40,535 nt of DNA from Gemmatimonadota bacterium (GCA_003222035.1 QHUS01000039.1:1-40535), one strand, 5' to 3'; shown: positions 24,852 to 35,616, numbered from the stretch's first letter. Notes: a model not told the origin generated them from the sequence alone. Program-made: numbers and translations.

Positions 24852-26097
24852 GGTCGCGCTGGTGGCGCTCTTCGTCGCGGTCGTCAGCGTGGCGATCGTG
24901 GCCGGGCTCCGGAACACGACGGAAGGAGGCGAAGGGGGCCCGCCGTCGGCATTTCTCGCTGGCCCCGATGGCGCCAAGGCCGTCTACGAGGTGCTGCTGC
25001 GACTGGGGCGCCCCCTCGAGCGGCGCCGCACCCCGCTCTACGATCTCAATCGCGCCCACCAGCAGGCCCCGGCCCTCCTCGTCGTCCTCGATCCGCCGGA
25101 CGAGCTGACGCCGGCCGAGTTGGAGCAGGTCGTTCAATATGTCCGGTCCGGAGGCGCGGTCCTGGCCGCGGGAGATGGAGGGGGAATCACCCGCTGCACC
25201 GGTTGGGACACGATACAATCGACCTTCGAGGCATCCACGGGCGACAGCCTGTCCGTGCAGCAGCCCCTTCCGGCGTACCACCTTCCTGCCGTCACCGTGG
25301 AGCTTCGGCTGGTCGACACTACGTCCGCGACACAACGCAAAGCCAGGCGACGCCGGCTCCGCCCCGATTTGGATACCGAGACGGGATGCGGCCGCCTCGA
25401 GTTGGCGTCGCAGGATACCCTGCTCGAGACCGAGCGCGGCAAGCCTGTGGTTGTCCGGCTGCGCTACCACGGCGGCGGCGTGATCACGCTAGCGGCGGAC
25501 CCCGGATACTTCCGCAACCGGGCGTGGCGCGACACGAACGTGCCGTATTTCGCGGTGCCGCTCCTGACGCCGCCGCGGGGGGAGCGGGGGCGGGTGACCT
25601 GGGACGAGTACCATCAAGGGTTCGGACGGGGCGGCTCCCTCGAGGGCGCCGTGCGCGACTGGCTGGCAAACAGCCCGGCCGGCTGGGCGCTGCTGCAACT
25701 GATGGGCGTGGGTCTCGTCGCCGTCGCCATGGCGGCTGTGCGCTTCGGCCCGGCGCAGGCGGTCATCGACCGGCGGCGGCGCTCCCCGCTGGAGCACGTC
25801 GAGGCGCTGGCGGCGAGCCTCGAGGGCGCGGGTGGAGTGGATACGACGGTCGCCCTCATCGTCGCCGGGTTGCGGCGCCGCCTCGGTCGGGCGGGCGTGC
25901 TGCGGCCGGACGAACAACAGGCGTGGCTCAGCACGCTCGAGCTGGCGTTGCCCACAGTGCGGGCGCGGGACGCCGTGCGCCGCCTGCAACAAGCCGAAAC
26001 TCAACCCGGCGGCCCGGAGCGCGCGCTCGCGGCCGCCCAAGCCATGGAGGATGTGTGGGAGGAGCTTCGCCCGCCGACGACGCGCGCCGGATCCTAG
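24835..26097 (+). CDS. DUF4350-domain membrane protein
   Basis: A 420-residue protein with an N-terminal anchor (VALVALFVAVVSVAIVAGL), then a Rossmann-like extracytoplasmic domain typical of DUF4350: GAKAVYEVLLRLGRPLERRR, LLVVLDPPDELTPAELEQVV, YVRSGGAVLAAGDGGG and VVVRLRYHGGGVITLAAD. A second membrane helix lies near residue 290 (LLQLMGVGLVAVAMAAV), followed by a cytosolic tail with SPLEHVEALAASLE, common to this family. DUF4350 is related to glutamine-amidotransferase folds and may bind a partner rather than catalyse. It is the middle gene of the cluster; its end overlaps the moxR start by 43 bases. Confidence 0.85.
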   Translation: MWRRPEVALVALFVAVVSVAIVAGLRNTTEGGEGGPPSAFLAGPDGAKAVYEVLLRLGRPLERRRTPLYDLNRAHQQAPALLVVLDPPDELTPAELEQVVQYVRSGGAVLAAGDGGGITRCTGWDTIQSTFEASTGDSLSVQQPLPAYHLPAVTVELRLVDTTSATQRKARRRRLRPDLDTETGCGRLELASQDTLLETERGKPVVVRLRYHGGGVITLAADPGYFRNRAWRDTNVPYFAVPLLTPPRGERGRVTWDEYHQGFGRGGSLEGAVRDWLANSPAGWALLQLMGVGLVAVAMAAVRFGPAQAVIDRRRRSPLEHVEALAASLEGAGGVDTTVALIVAGLRRRLGRAGVLRPDEQQAWLSTLELALPTVRARDAVRRLQQAETQPGGPERALAAAQAMEDVWEELRPPTTRAGS

Positions 26098-27011
26098 ACG
26101 CGCTCGACGCCGTTGTGCTGGGCCAACAGGCAGCGACCCGTGAAGCGCTGGTGTGCCTGCTCGCCCGTGGCCACGTCCTGCTCGAAGGGGTGCCAGGGAC
26201 GGCCAAGACCCTGCTCGTTCGAACCCTGGCGCTCGCGCTCGACGTCAAGTTCCAGCGCATCCAGTTCACGCCCGACCTGATGCCCGCCGACATCACCGGG
26301 GTGTCCCTCTTGACGGGGACCCGGGAATTCGCATTCCGGCCCGGTCCGATTTTCGCTGACCTCGTGCTGGCGGACGAGATCAACCGCGCGCCGGCCAAGA
26401 CCCAGGCTGCGCTGCTGGAGGCGATGCAGGAGCGCACGATCACCGTAGACGGCACCGGTCACCCACTCTCGGCGACCTTCACCGTGTTTGCGACCCAGAA
26501 TCCCGTAGAGTTCGAGGGGACTTACCCCCTACCCGAAGCCGAGCTCGATCGGTTCATGACGAAGGTGACCGTGGGGTACCCCGACGCGATGCACGAGGAG
26601 GGGATCCTGACGCGCACGGTGGCCGGGTTCGAAGCGGATCGCCCCGGGACGTACGGGGTCACCCGCATGACGGACGCAGCCGGTCTCGAGCGTCTGCGGG
26701 CCGCGGTCGAGGCGGTGCGAGTCGAGCCCCAGATCACCGCGTACATCACGGGCATCGTCCGCGCCACGCGAGTCGCGGCGTCCCTCACCCTGGGCGGGAG
26801 CCCGCGAGCCGGCGTGTCCCTCCTCAAGGCCGCCCGCGCTGCCGCGCTCCTCGACGGACGCGACTACGTGATTCCCGACGACGTGAAGCGGCTCGCTCCG
26901 GCGGTGCTGCGTCACCGCGTGAGCGTCGCACCGGAGCTCGAACTCGAGGGCGTCACCGCGGATGTCGCGCTGAAGGCAATCCTCGATAAGACCGACGTTC
27001 CCACCGCGTGA
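26055..27011 (+). CDS. MoxR-family AAA+ ATPase
   Basis: A 318-residue chaperone-like ATPase that remodels or matures protein complexes, often with VWA or DUF58 partners. Walker A is LLEGVPGTAKTLLVRT (P-loop about 45-52), Walker B is LVLADEINRAPAKTQAALLE, sensor 1 is VFATQNPVEFEGTYPLPEAE, and the C-terminal lid contains DYVIPDDVKRLAPAVLRHRV. The GTG at 26055 is the best start, giving MGGASPADDARRILDAL; it lies inside the end of the DUF4350 gene with GGAGG very close upstream. The downstream DUF58 gene starts on the stop (GTGA). Confidence 0.92.
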   Translation: MGGASPADDARRILDALDAVVLGQQAATREALVCLLARGHVLLEGVPGTAKTLLVRTLALALDVKFQRIQFTPDLMPADITGVSLLTGTREFAFRPGPIFADLVLADEINRAPAKTQAALLEAMQERTITVDGTGHPLSATFTVFATQNPVEFEGTYPLPEAELDRFMTKVTVGYPDAMHEEGILTRTVAGFEADRPGTYGVTRMTDAAGLERLRAAVEAVRVEPQITAYITGIVRATRVAASLTLGGSPRAGVSLLKAARAAALLDGRDYVIPDDVKRLAPAVLRHRVSVAPELELEGVTADVALKAILDKTDVPTA

Positions 27012-28441
27012 CGCTCGTTCAGGTGCTCGGGCTTGGAGCCGCGGTGGCCGGCTTCTGCATGGCGTGGTACCTCGTCGCCGCACGTGCCGGAGTCCTGTGG
27101 ACCCGGCGCGCGCTGGGGGCCGGCGCCGCGGTCTCCGGGCTTGGCCTGCTCGGCCTTCGGTTCCCGTGGGCATTGGACGTCATGCTGGCGGTCGATGTGG
27201 CCCTCGTCGCGCTGGTTTGGCTCGACGCCGCGCTGGCCGTGCGACTCGCCGACGTTGGGAAGGGGACGGTTCGGGCGGGGCTCCGGGTCGTCCGCGATGC
27301 ACCGCCGGCATTCTCGGTGGGGCGGGGAGGAGATGTGTCGTACCGGTGGATGAACTCGAGTGCTCGACGGGCGCGGCTGCTGGTGCGTGAGGTGCGTCCC
27401 AACCTGCTCGGGGGGATCCAGCCGCGGCGCTCGCTCATCGTACCGCCGCACGGCGAAGCGCGCGAGACGGTCACCGTGCGGCCGCTGCGCCGCGGCCGCG
27501 AGCTGGGCGGCGGGGGGCCAGTCGGGTTCGCGGTGGACTCAGCGGGGCCGCTCGGGCTGGGCCGCCGCCGCGGAGCGATCGCGCTGCCATGGGACGTCGC
27601 GGTGTACCCACCGCTCGTGACGGTGCGGCTGCGCGCGTCCGTTGCACGAGCGCAGCGACGCCATGAGCAGGGGAGGGCGCCCCTGCGCCGCCTGGGCGAA
27701 GGCCGGTTGTTCGAATCGCTGCGCGAGTGGGTGCCGGGGGACGATCTCCGGCACATCGACTGGAAGGCGACCGCGCGGCGCGGCAAGGTCATCACGCGCC
27801 AGTACGAGGCGGAGCGCCGGCAGCACGTCATGCTGTTGCTGGATCTCGGACGGCTCCTCACCGCGGAAGCGGCGGGCGTGTCGCGACTGGAGCATGTGGT
27901 GCAAGCCGGGCTCGAGCTGGCCTACACCGCCGTACAGCACGACGACAATGTCGGCGTGATGGCGTTCGCCGACGGGGTGCAACATTACGTGGTCCCGCAG
28001 CGCGGCCGCCTGGCGCTGAGACGCGTGCTCGACGTGTTGGCCCAGGTGCAACCCAAACTCGTGGAACCGGACTATCCGGGCGCCTTCCGTTACCTGGCGG
28101 CGCGCAACCGCAAGCGCGCGCTCACGGTGCTGTTCACGGATGTCATCGACCGGTTTGCATCGGACGCCCTCGTGGCGAACGTCGCCTCGCTTCGGCCGCG
28201 CCATCTCCCGCTCGCGGTCACGCTCCAGAACCCTGAGCTCAACCAGGTCGCGACACTCCGACCCGCCACGGCGTCCGACGCCTTCCGTAAAGCGGCGGCG
28301 GAAGAGCTGCTCCGTGCCCGCGACGAAGCGCTCGGGCACATGCGGCGCAGCGGTGTGCTGGTGCTCGATGTCCCGCCCGCACGGGCGGCCGAAGGCGTGG
28401 TGGCGCAGTACCTCGAGCTGAAGCGCCGCGGGCGATTGTGA
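27008..28441 (+). CDS. DUF58 / VWA-like protein
   Basis: A 477-residue protein with two hydrophobic helices at the N-terminus, a beta-rich region (VSYRWMNSSARRARLLVREV and GGGPVGFAVDSAGPLGLG), then the DUF58 signature LREWVPGDDLRHIDWKATAR at about 239-258. The C-terminal part is a von Willebrand A-like fold (VMLLLDLGRLLTAEA, DNVGVMAFADGV, LTVLFTDVIDRF). The classic MIDAS DxSxS reads DLGRL here, so metal binding is probably degenerate. DUF58 proteins are the usual partner of MoxR ATPases and probably their substrate or scaffold. It is the last gene of the cluster. Confidence 0.9.
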   Translation: MTLVQVLGLGAAVAGFCMAWYLVAARAGVLWTRRALGAGAAVSGLGLLGLRFPWALDVMLAVDVALVALVWLDAALAVRLADVGKGTVRAGLRVVRDAPPAFSVGRGGDVSYRWMNSSARRARLLVREVRPNLLGGIQPRRSLIVPPHGEARETVTVRPLRRGRELGGGGPVGFAVDSAGPLGLGRRRGAIALPWDVAVYPPLVTVRLRASVARAQRRHEQGRAPLRRLGEGRLFESLREWVPGDDLRHIDWKATARRGKVITRQYEAERRQHVMLLLDLGRLLTAEAAGVSRLEHVVQAGLELAYTAVQHDDNVGVMAFADGVQHYVVPQRGRLALRRVLDVLAQVQPKLVEPDYPGAFRYLAARNRKRALTVLFTDVIDRFASDALVANVASLRPRHLPLAVTLQNPELNQVATLRPATASDAFRKAAAEELLRARDEALGHMRRSGVLVLDVPPARAAEGVVAQYLELKRRGRL

Positions 28442-28509
28442 TCGGCGCCATCGTGGACCGGCTGGACGGGCTGTTATAGATTGGGCCCAACTCGGCTGGA
28501 CACTTGCAC

Positions 28510-30101
28510 ATGCGGGTCGGTCGCGGCGCCGTCTTGGCGATGCTGTTCAGTTCTGCAACCATCACGATGTGCGTGTATCCCACCGAGCACGATGCGTCGG
28601 TCCATGTGAGCCTCACGCCGGTTCGCATCCTGCTCCGCGGCACCGACACCATTGCCACAGCGCAGGCGTGGCAGATCCGGGGGCCGGCAGACTCGCAGCC
28701 GATTCCCAATGTCGTATTCCTCTGGTCGAGCAGCGACCCGAGTGTCGCCGCCGTCGACGCACACGGGCGCATCACCGGTGTCAAGTCCGGGACCGTCGTG
28801 ATTACCGTCGCCGCCGCCAACTTCGACGAGCGGGCCGTCGTCGGGGCCGACACGGTGCGAGTTTCGGCGCCCCTCGAGATCGACAGCATCCGCCCGCAGA
28901 CGGTACGGTTCGGCGAGACCATCACCGTCTACGGTGTCGGCGTCGACTCGATCTTCCAGGCGAGCCTTGCGTCCGCGGTGCTCGTTCCCAACCCCGTTGC
29001 GCGTGGTCGGGACGCAACCGGATACGCCTACAGCACCTACTGGGTCCCACCGCCGGCCCACCGTGACTCGCTCTTCTACATCGGCAACGGGGTCTTCGGG
29101 TTTTCGAACGACACCGTTCGCGTGATCCAGCGCGACCTGTACGAACCTGACGACGTCACGCCCGCGATGCTCAATCTGGACGGGCCGCGCCCGTTTCCGG
29201 GAACGGCATTCGCCGCCGTTCTCTTCACCAATCCCGCGCTCGCCTTCGAGGTCCTGCCGCGCGACTCGGTGCTCGGCGTCGATTGGTATCGCCTCGGGCA
29301 AACGAATCCGCGGGACCTCACGGTGATCATCAGTGGGTCCGAGGTGAAGGGCACGTTCGCCGGCTTCGTGAGCAACGCAGTCGACGGGCCGAGCTCGTGG
29401 ACCGTCGGCCCGGGCTCGCACAATTGTCGAGGGAAAAAGTTCTCCCCCAAGGAGGCCGTGGGCGACTCGACCGTCATTGCCCTGGCTGGCCAGCCGGCAG
29501 GGAGCCTCGATGCGATCGCCCTGTATTCCCAGCCGGGGCGGTACGGATTGACGGTCGTGGAAGGTTACCTGACGAGCAATCGCTTCGACGCGCGCATCGT
29601 CAAGGACGCTCACGAGGAAGACGACTACTGCGACGCGCCGGGCGCGCAGGTCACCGAGGCGCTCCCGTTCCAGGCGACCCTCACGATCGACAACCCGCAC
29701 GACGTCGACTGGATCAAGTTTCATCTGCCGGCCGCGCAGCCCGTTCGTATTCGCACCGCGGCCCTGCCGGCCGTGGCGTTACAGGACTCGAGCGACATCG
29801 ACGTCTATCTGCTGCACGACAACGGCGCGGGAAATCCACCCGACTCGCTGGGCGCGTACGCCCACGCTGGCTCGACCATCGACACGACGTTCGGTTTCCC
29901 GATCGCCCTGGCGGCCGGTGACTACTACGCCGTCGTCGTGGATTTCGCGGGCGTGCCGACGCCCTACGCCATCTGCATCGGCAACTGCGCCTCGTTTCCG
30001 GCCCCTCCCACGCCGGTGAGCCCCGCTGAGGTTCAGGCCGCTGAGCGTCGTCGCACGGCGCTGGAGGCGACCGCCCGGCGCTTCGAAGAACGGCACCCCC
30101 A

Positions 30102-30105
<4 letters not shown>
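28510..30105 (+). CDS. Exported Ig-like (BIG2) and double PPC-domain protein
   Basis: A 531-residue secreted or surface protein. ATG 28510 (TTG 28504 is a weaker option) gives a short signal, AVLAMLFSSATITMCVYP, whose Cys may be lipidated although the box is imperfect. Residues about 30-120 are a bacterial Ig-like group 2 domain (VVFLWSSSDPSVAAVDAHGR, ITGVKSGTVVITVAAAN). An IPT/TIG-like segment follows (IDSIRPQTVRFGETITVYGV). Two PPC-type domains come next, recognised by DLYEPDDVTPAML plus VDWYRLG, and AHEEDDYCDAPGAQ plus DVDWIKFHLPA. The C-terminus is a charged helix. PPC domains usually ride on secreted proteases, but no protease is present. It heads a four-gene overlapping operon. Confidence 0.82.
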
Positions 30106-31660
<1,555 letters not shown>

Positions 31661-31664
<4 letters not shown>

Positions 31665-32719
31665 GCCGCCCGAGCCGCCGTCTCGACGCCCTCGCGGTGC
31701 TCGCGGCCCTTGCGATGCCGGCGGTCGCGGACGCGCAGGGTGTTCAGAACGCGACGTTGCGACGCGCGCAGCAGGCCTACGACAACCTCGAGTACCGCCA
31801 GGTGCTGTCGCTCGCGCAGGGAGCGCTGCGCGAGCGGCTGACGGGCGTCGAGCGCGCGCGAGCGTACGAGCTGCTGGGATTCTCCTACGCCGCCCTGGAC
31901 TCGATCCTCAAGGCAGTCGACGCCTTCAAGCAGGTCGTTCTGCTCGACCCCGAGCGACAGCTCGATCCCAACCGGGTCTCACCCAAGGCATACAGCGCAT
32001 TCGACGTGGCGCTGCGTCAGGTGCTCTTAGTACGCCAGCTCCGGGTGGACAGCAGCAGCTTCGTGGGTGGACGAGGTGCCGTGTCGATCCGGTTCACGGT
32101 AACGCAGCCGGCGCGCGTAGTCACGCGGGCGATCGGAGGCTCCGGCGCCGGAAGCTTCCTGGTCGATTCCGGCGCGTGGAGCGGTCAGGTGAACCTGAGT
32201 TGGCCCGCTCGCATGCCCAACGGCGATCCGGTGCCGGCGGGGTCGTACACGGTGGTCGTCGACGCGCGGCTGGGGCAGAACACGTTCTCAGCATCGCAGC
32301 CCGTGCGCGTGAGTCACGGGACCGTTGACACGCTCCCGTTCCTCATGAGCCTGCCTGGCTACCAGTACCTCCCCGAGACGGAAGTCCCACCGCAGAGCTG
32401 GCGTCCCTTGGGGCTCGCTTTCCTTTATACGGGCGGCGCGCTCGTGGGGACGGTGGGGCTCGAGAGCTCGACCCTCGGCTCGAGTTCCAAGCGTGAGCTC
32501 GCCGTCGTGGGGGGCGCGACACTGGTCACCGGGCTGGTGATGACGTTGCGCAAGCCCGCACCCCGGCCGGCCGCGGCGAACATCCTGTACAACCGGCTGT
32601 TGCGTGACCAGATCGCGCGCCGTAACCAGGATATCGCGAAGGAGAACGTGACCCGGCGCCAGCAGGTCCAGATCACCCTGGTCCCGCTGCCAAAGCCCGG
32701 TACCGGGGGGACCCGGTGA
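31661..32719 (+). CDS. Periplasmic TPR-like protein with C-terminal membrane segments
   Basis: 352 residues, with GTG 31661 overlapping the kinase stop. Signal peptide: LAVLAALAMPAVADA, cut before QGV. Residues about 30-120 form a helical repeat (LRRAQQAYDNLEYRQVLSLA, YELLGFSYAALDSILKAVDA FKQVVLLDP), TPR-like. Next is a beta domain (VSIRFTVTQPARVVTRAIGG, DPVPAGSYTVVVDARLG) resembling a FlgD/Ig-type fold. Near the end two hydrophobic segments (LAFLYTGGALVGTVGL, LAVVGGATLVTGLVMTL) suggest membrane insertion with a basic tail. No named family. It is linked translationally to the kinase and to the following barrel, suggesting one assembly across the envelope. Confidence 0.78.
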
Positions 32720-33366
32720 GAGCGAAGGGCGTCGGCGTCGTGCTGCTCGTGGCCGCCACGCAGGTCGCCGCGGCGCAAACGGCCACGCTGAGTATCGGAC
32801 CACAGGTCGCGCTCGCGAGCTATGACGAAACCGCGTCCGGTCTCAGCTATCAGGGGACCGGGTTCGGCGGCGTGGTCGCCGGACGGTACGGGAGGTTCTC
32901 CGCAGAGGGGACGGTGGTGCGGGTGCAGCTCGATCCGACATCGGGGAGTACGGCCACGGCGGGCTTCACCTCTACGGAGGTGGACGCCTGGGTCGGGTAT
33001 GACCTCGCCAGTTACGCGAGCGTCGAGGTCGGCCTCGCCCACCGCAGTGCCGATCCCGAGCTCGATGGGCAGTCCATGGGGGCGGTGCGCGTGGGCGCGC
33101 GGTCGTTTCACGAGCTGGGGCCGGGCGCGACCGTCCTGTTCCGCGCGAACTACCTCGCCGCGCCGCAGTTCTCAGGCGGTGGTCACGCCTCGTTCTCGCT
33201 CGATCTGGGGCTTGGCCTCGACCTGCGGCTGGCGGGCCGCGTGCACGGGACTGCCGCGTACACCTTTCAGCGAATCGACCGGAGGACGAACCCCGGCGGC
33301 ACCGGGGACGTCGACGCGCCGATCCAGGAGACCGTCGCGCGCGTGGGCGTGAGTCTCGCGTTCTAG
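32716..33366 (+). CDS. Outer-membrane beta-barrel protein of the kinase operon
   Basis: 216 residues, with GTG 32716 on the previous stop (GTGA). Signal peptide MRAKGVGVVLLVAATQVAAA, cut before QTA. The rest alternates small and aromatic residues over about eight strands (TLSIGPQVALASYDETAS, FGGVVAGRYGRFSAEGTVV, VDAWVGYDLASYASVEVGLA, ASFSLDLGLGLDLRLAGR) and ends in ARVGVSLAF, a typical barrel-insertion signal with terminal Phe. It is unrelated in sequence to the barrels at 4612-6591 as far as I can see. It is the last gene of the operon; no terminator follows immediately. Confidence 0.82.
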   Translation: MRAKGVGVVLLVAATQVAAAQTATLSIGPQVALASYDETASGLSYQGTGFGGVVAGRYGRFSAEGTVVRVQLDPTSGSTATAGFTSTEVDAWVGYDLASYASVEVGLAHRSADPELDGQSMGAVRVGARSFHELGPGATVLFRANYLAAPQFSGGGHASFSLDLGLGLDLRLAGRVHGTAAYTFQRIDRRTNPGGTGDVDAPIQETVARVGVSLAF

Positions 33367-33430
33367 TGCACGCCGGTCGGGCCCGACCGCGTAGTGTCGC
33401 CGCAGCGACAAGCCTGCCAGCCAATTCGCC

Positions 33431-33459
33431 TTGACAGCATCCGCACCGCCTCGCACAAT
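33431..33459 (+). promoter_or_regulatory. Sigma-70 type promoter of the zinc-ribbon gene
   Basis: A perfect TTGACA (33431-33436) is followed, after exactly 17 bases, by CACAAT (33454-33459), four of six matches to TATAAT. It lies 54 bases before the ATG at 33514. The 14-base palindrome GGTCGGGCCCGACC (33375-33388) just upstream could be an operator. Confidence 0.65.
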
Positions 33460-33513
33460 CCTGTTGCGTGTGCGCAGCGCACGCGGCGCGATACCCTAAC
33501 GGAGGTAGGGGCA

Positions 33514-33858
33514 ATGCTGGAGCGTCTCGACAGACTGGCCGCAGGACGGTGGGCGCGCCTGCGCGATGATATGCGGCGGTGCCGCTTGCGCCGCGGGGCG
33601 TGGTATCCCGTGCTGAGCCTCGGGGCGGACGAGGCGGTCGTCGTCGTGCGGCACGAGTCGGTGATCTTGCCCCAAGTCTACCTCGATATCGTCACCACCC
33701 GCCCGGACAAGTGGACGGTGATCTCGGCGGAGCGCTACGCCGTCTGCCCCAACTGCGCCCAGCGTGTAGCCCTGGGCACGCCGCCGGAGCGGATGCGCTG
33801 CGCGCGGTGCAGCGGCGTGTTCGAGTTCGAGCCTCAGCCCGAGTACAGCGCGCCCTGA
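33514..33858 (+). CDS. Small zinc-ribbon hypothetical protein (114 aa)
   Basis: ATG 33514 follows a strong GGAGGT ribosome site 7 bases away and a sigma-70-like promoter. The first 75 residues are basic and then form a beta-rich section (GAWYPVLSLGADEAVVVVRH, VILPQVYLDIVTTRPDKWTV). The C-terminal third is a four-cysteine zinc ribbon, VCPNCAQRVALGTPPERMRCARCSGVFEF. It has no signal or membrane segment. A terminator follows at 33896, so it is a one-gene transcript. I do not recognise the family; a nucleic-acid or protein-binding role is a guess. Confidence 0.8.
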   Translation: MLERLDRLAAGRWARLRDDMRRCRLRRGAWYPVLSLGADEAVVVVRHESVILPQVYLDIVTTRPDKWTVISAERYAVCPNCAQRVALGTPPERMRCARCSGVFEFEPQPEYSAP

Positions 33859-33895
33859 GCTTCGCGACTGGCGCGGTGCCGCGCTGACGCATCAC

Positions 33896-33934
33896 AGCCC
33901 GACCGCGGCGCGGACCGGCGATCGGGCTTTCCAT
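33896..33934 (+). terminator. Intrinsic terminator after the zinc-ribbon gene
   Basis: AGCCCGA (33896-33902) pairs with TCGGGCT (33922-33928), and the stem can extend inward through GC-rich bases. It is followed by a T-rich stretch, TTTCCATTTCTATTG. It sits 38 bases after the stop and before the next ribosome site. Confidence 0.7.
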
Positions 33935-33967
33935 TTCTATTGATTCCTTCGTCGCAGGAGCGTTCTT

Positions 33968-34678
33968 ATGGCATTCGCTTCCCGCTCCCTTCGCGTGACG
34001 TGTCTCGCCTTGCTCGTGGCGCTCTGCGGCGCGTGTCGCCAGCGCCCACCCACGCCGCCATCGAAACCTCCGGTCGATCCGGGCGGCCCCAACGCCGCAA
34101 CGGGCTTCGACAACCTGAGCAACGGCGTCGTGACCGACGCGACACATCGAGAGGATTTGGCGGCGTTTGACGACGTCGAGCAAATCGCCGACGGTTTGGG
34201 TCCGCTCTACAACGCGCAATCGTGCCGCGAGTGCCACCAGCACCCCGTTTCCGGCGGTCCCAGCCAGGTCACGGAGCTGCGGGTAGGACACAACGGTCCC
34301 GGGGGTCGATTCGTGAATCCCGACATCCCGATCGGCCGCGGCACGACGGTGGTCAACGACCGGACCCTCGTGAACGACCGCGCGATCTGCCCGAATGCGC
34401 AGTTCCCGGACTCCGAGATTCAGGAGCGGGTCCCGGACGGGGAGAGGATCCGCACGACCCGGATCTCGCTCAACCTGCTGGGCGACGGATTCGTCGAAGC
34501 CGTGGACGATACGACCCTCGAGCGGATCGGCCGCGCGCAATGTCGCCGCACCAACGGCAAGATCTGCGGCCAGGCCCTCCGGGTCCCGATCGTGGAGGCG
34601 CCCGGCGCGACGCGGGTCGGACGCTTCGGCTGGAAGAACCAGCACGCCAGCCTGTTGTCGTTCTCGGGCGATGCCTAG
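33968..34678 (+). pseudogene. Di-haem oxidoreductase (DHOR) lipoprotein, 5' fragment
   Basis: ATG 33968 follows AGGAG by 8 bases. The signal LALLVALCGACRQ places a lipidated Cys at the outer face. Landmarks are FDDVEQIADGLGPLYNAQSC and the first haem-binding motif CRECH, then LRVGHNGPGGRF, NLLGDGFVEAVDDTTLERIG, and FGWKNQHASLLSFSGDA ending at TAG 34678. In this family (thiol-oxidoreductase-like, DUF1111) SFSGDAY should continue for some 40 residues before the FARFMRA block. Here the FARFMRA block follows at once in another frame, so a segment has been lost out of frame at about 34675. Confidence 0.8.
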
Positions 34679-34695
34679 CTCGCTTCGCCCGGTTC

Positions 34696-35214
34696 ATGCG
34701 CGCCACCAAGGCGCCGGGGCGCGACACCATTCTCGCCAAGTCTCCCCGGGCGGTCCGCGGCTCCGGCCTGTTCGAGTCGATCGGATGCGCGATCTGCCAT
34801 GTGCGCACCCTCGTCACCGCCCCGGCCGGCACGGTGATCAATGGCGGCACGGATACGGTCCCGCCCGCGCTCGGCGCGAAGACATTTCATCCTTTCGGGG
34901 ACTTCCTGCTGCACAATGTGGGCACCGGCGACGGCATCGTCATGACGCTGCAGGAGCACTACGGAAGGCGGGCCATGCAGGTCACGTGGAGAAACTTTTC
35001 TCGTACCGAATACGGCAACACGCAGTACAAGATGCGGACGGCCCCGCTGTGGGGCGTGCGGTTGCGACCTCGCCTGATGCACGACGCGGCGTCGCTGACG
35101 CTGCGGGACGCAGTCGTGCGGCATCGCGGGGAGGCAAAGGCCGTCACCGATCGGTTTCTCCGACTCAGCGCGGGCGAGCAGCAGGCGATCATCGAGTTCC
35201 TGAAATCGCTTTGA
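34696..35214 (+). pseudogene. Di-haem oxidoreductase, 3' fragment
   Basis: The frame opens at about 34678 with ARFARFMRATKAPGRDTILA; the first ATG is at 34696, an internal codon of the parent protein. It carries the second haem-attachment site in GLFESIGCAICHVRTLV, then FHPFGDFLLHNVGTGDG, YKMRTAPLWGVRLRPRLMHD (conserved in the family) and the usual ending RFLRLSAGEQQAIIEFLKSL. Alone it has no export signal and only one haem site, so it would not be functional. Both flanks are as conserved as in intact members, which points to a recent or artificial deletion. Confidence 0.78.
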
Positions 35215-35231
35215 ACACCGGAGCGCGGCTC

Positions 35232-35362
35232 ATGAGTTCCATCGATACGCTGGGATTCCGCGCGGTCGGGCAGGGCGTGCGTGCCCTGGTCGGGCTCAAG
35301 AAGGGGAGGCGGGCGCAGACTTCATCGGTGGCGTGCTGGGGAAGTGGCTGCCCAAGCCGTAG
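35232..35362 (+). pseudogene. Possible small protein gene with one-base frame slip
   Basis: ATG 35232 lies 8 bases after GGAG. It reads MSSIDTLGFRAVGQGVRALV GLKK, and in the next frame the sequence continues plausibly as GEAGADFIGGVLGKWLPKP before TAG 35360-35362. The switch would fall in an AAGAAGGGGAGG run near 35300. No family is recognised and no single open frame supports it; it may simply be non-coding. Confidence 0.25.
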
Positions 35363-35366
35363 GGAA

Positions 35367-35440
35367 TGCGCCAGCCGCGATTCGAACGCGGGACCTTCGG
35401 CTCCGGAGGCCGACGCTCTATCCAGCTGAGCTACTGGCGC
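35367..35440 (-). tRNA. tRNA-Arg (anticodon CCG)
   Basis: Full cloverleaf on the minus strand: acceptor GCGCCAG/CTGGCGC, discriminator A, anticodon loop CTCCGGA, T-loop TTCGAAT. CCA is not encoded. It is the last of seven tRNAs in the cluster. Confidence 0.95.
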
Positions 35441-35446
35441 GAACTG

Positions 35447-35528
35447 CAGGTGCTGGGTGTTAGGTGCCGGGTGTCAGGGCAGCGCCATCGCTCTCCCTGG
35501 CACCTAGCACCCGGCACCTGGCACCTGC
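35447..35528. repeat. Heptamer inverted repeat, GGTGYYR family (between tRNAs)
   Basis: The left arm (35447-35474) is four 7-base units, variants of YRGGTGY. The right arm (35501-35528) is four units of the complement, CACCYRG. Loop about 26 bases, with part of it (CAGGG/CCCTG) extending the stem. It separates tRNA-Pro from tRNA-Arg(CCG) in the same transcript and is related in unit sequence to the element at 9787. Confidence 0.85.
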
Positions 35529-35539
35529 CTTTGAATCAG

Positions 35540-35614
35540 TCGGGGCGAGTGGATTTGAACCACCGACCTCCTGGTCCCGAACCAGGCGCGCTAACCGGGC
35601 TGCGCTACGCCCCG
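35540..35614 (-). tRNA. tRNA-Pro (anticodon CGG)
   Basis: Acceptor CGGGGCG/CGCCCCG with discriminator A, D-arm GCGC/GCGC, anticodon stem CCTGG with loop TTCGGGA, T-loop TTCAAAT. No encoded CCA. Confidence 0.95.
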
Positions 35615-35616
35615 AG

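Noticed and set aside
33375..33410. Palindrome GGTCGGGCCCGACC and the next small stem-loop as a terminator of the kinase operon
   Set aside because: The palindrome has no loop and neither is followed by Ts; an operator for the nearby promoter is equally likely, so no terminator was called.
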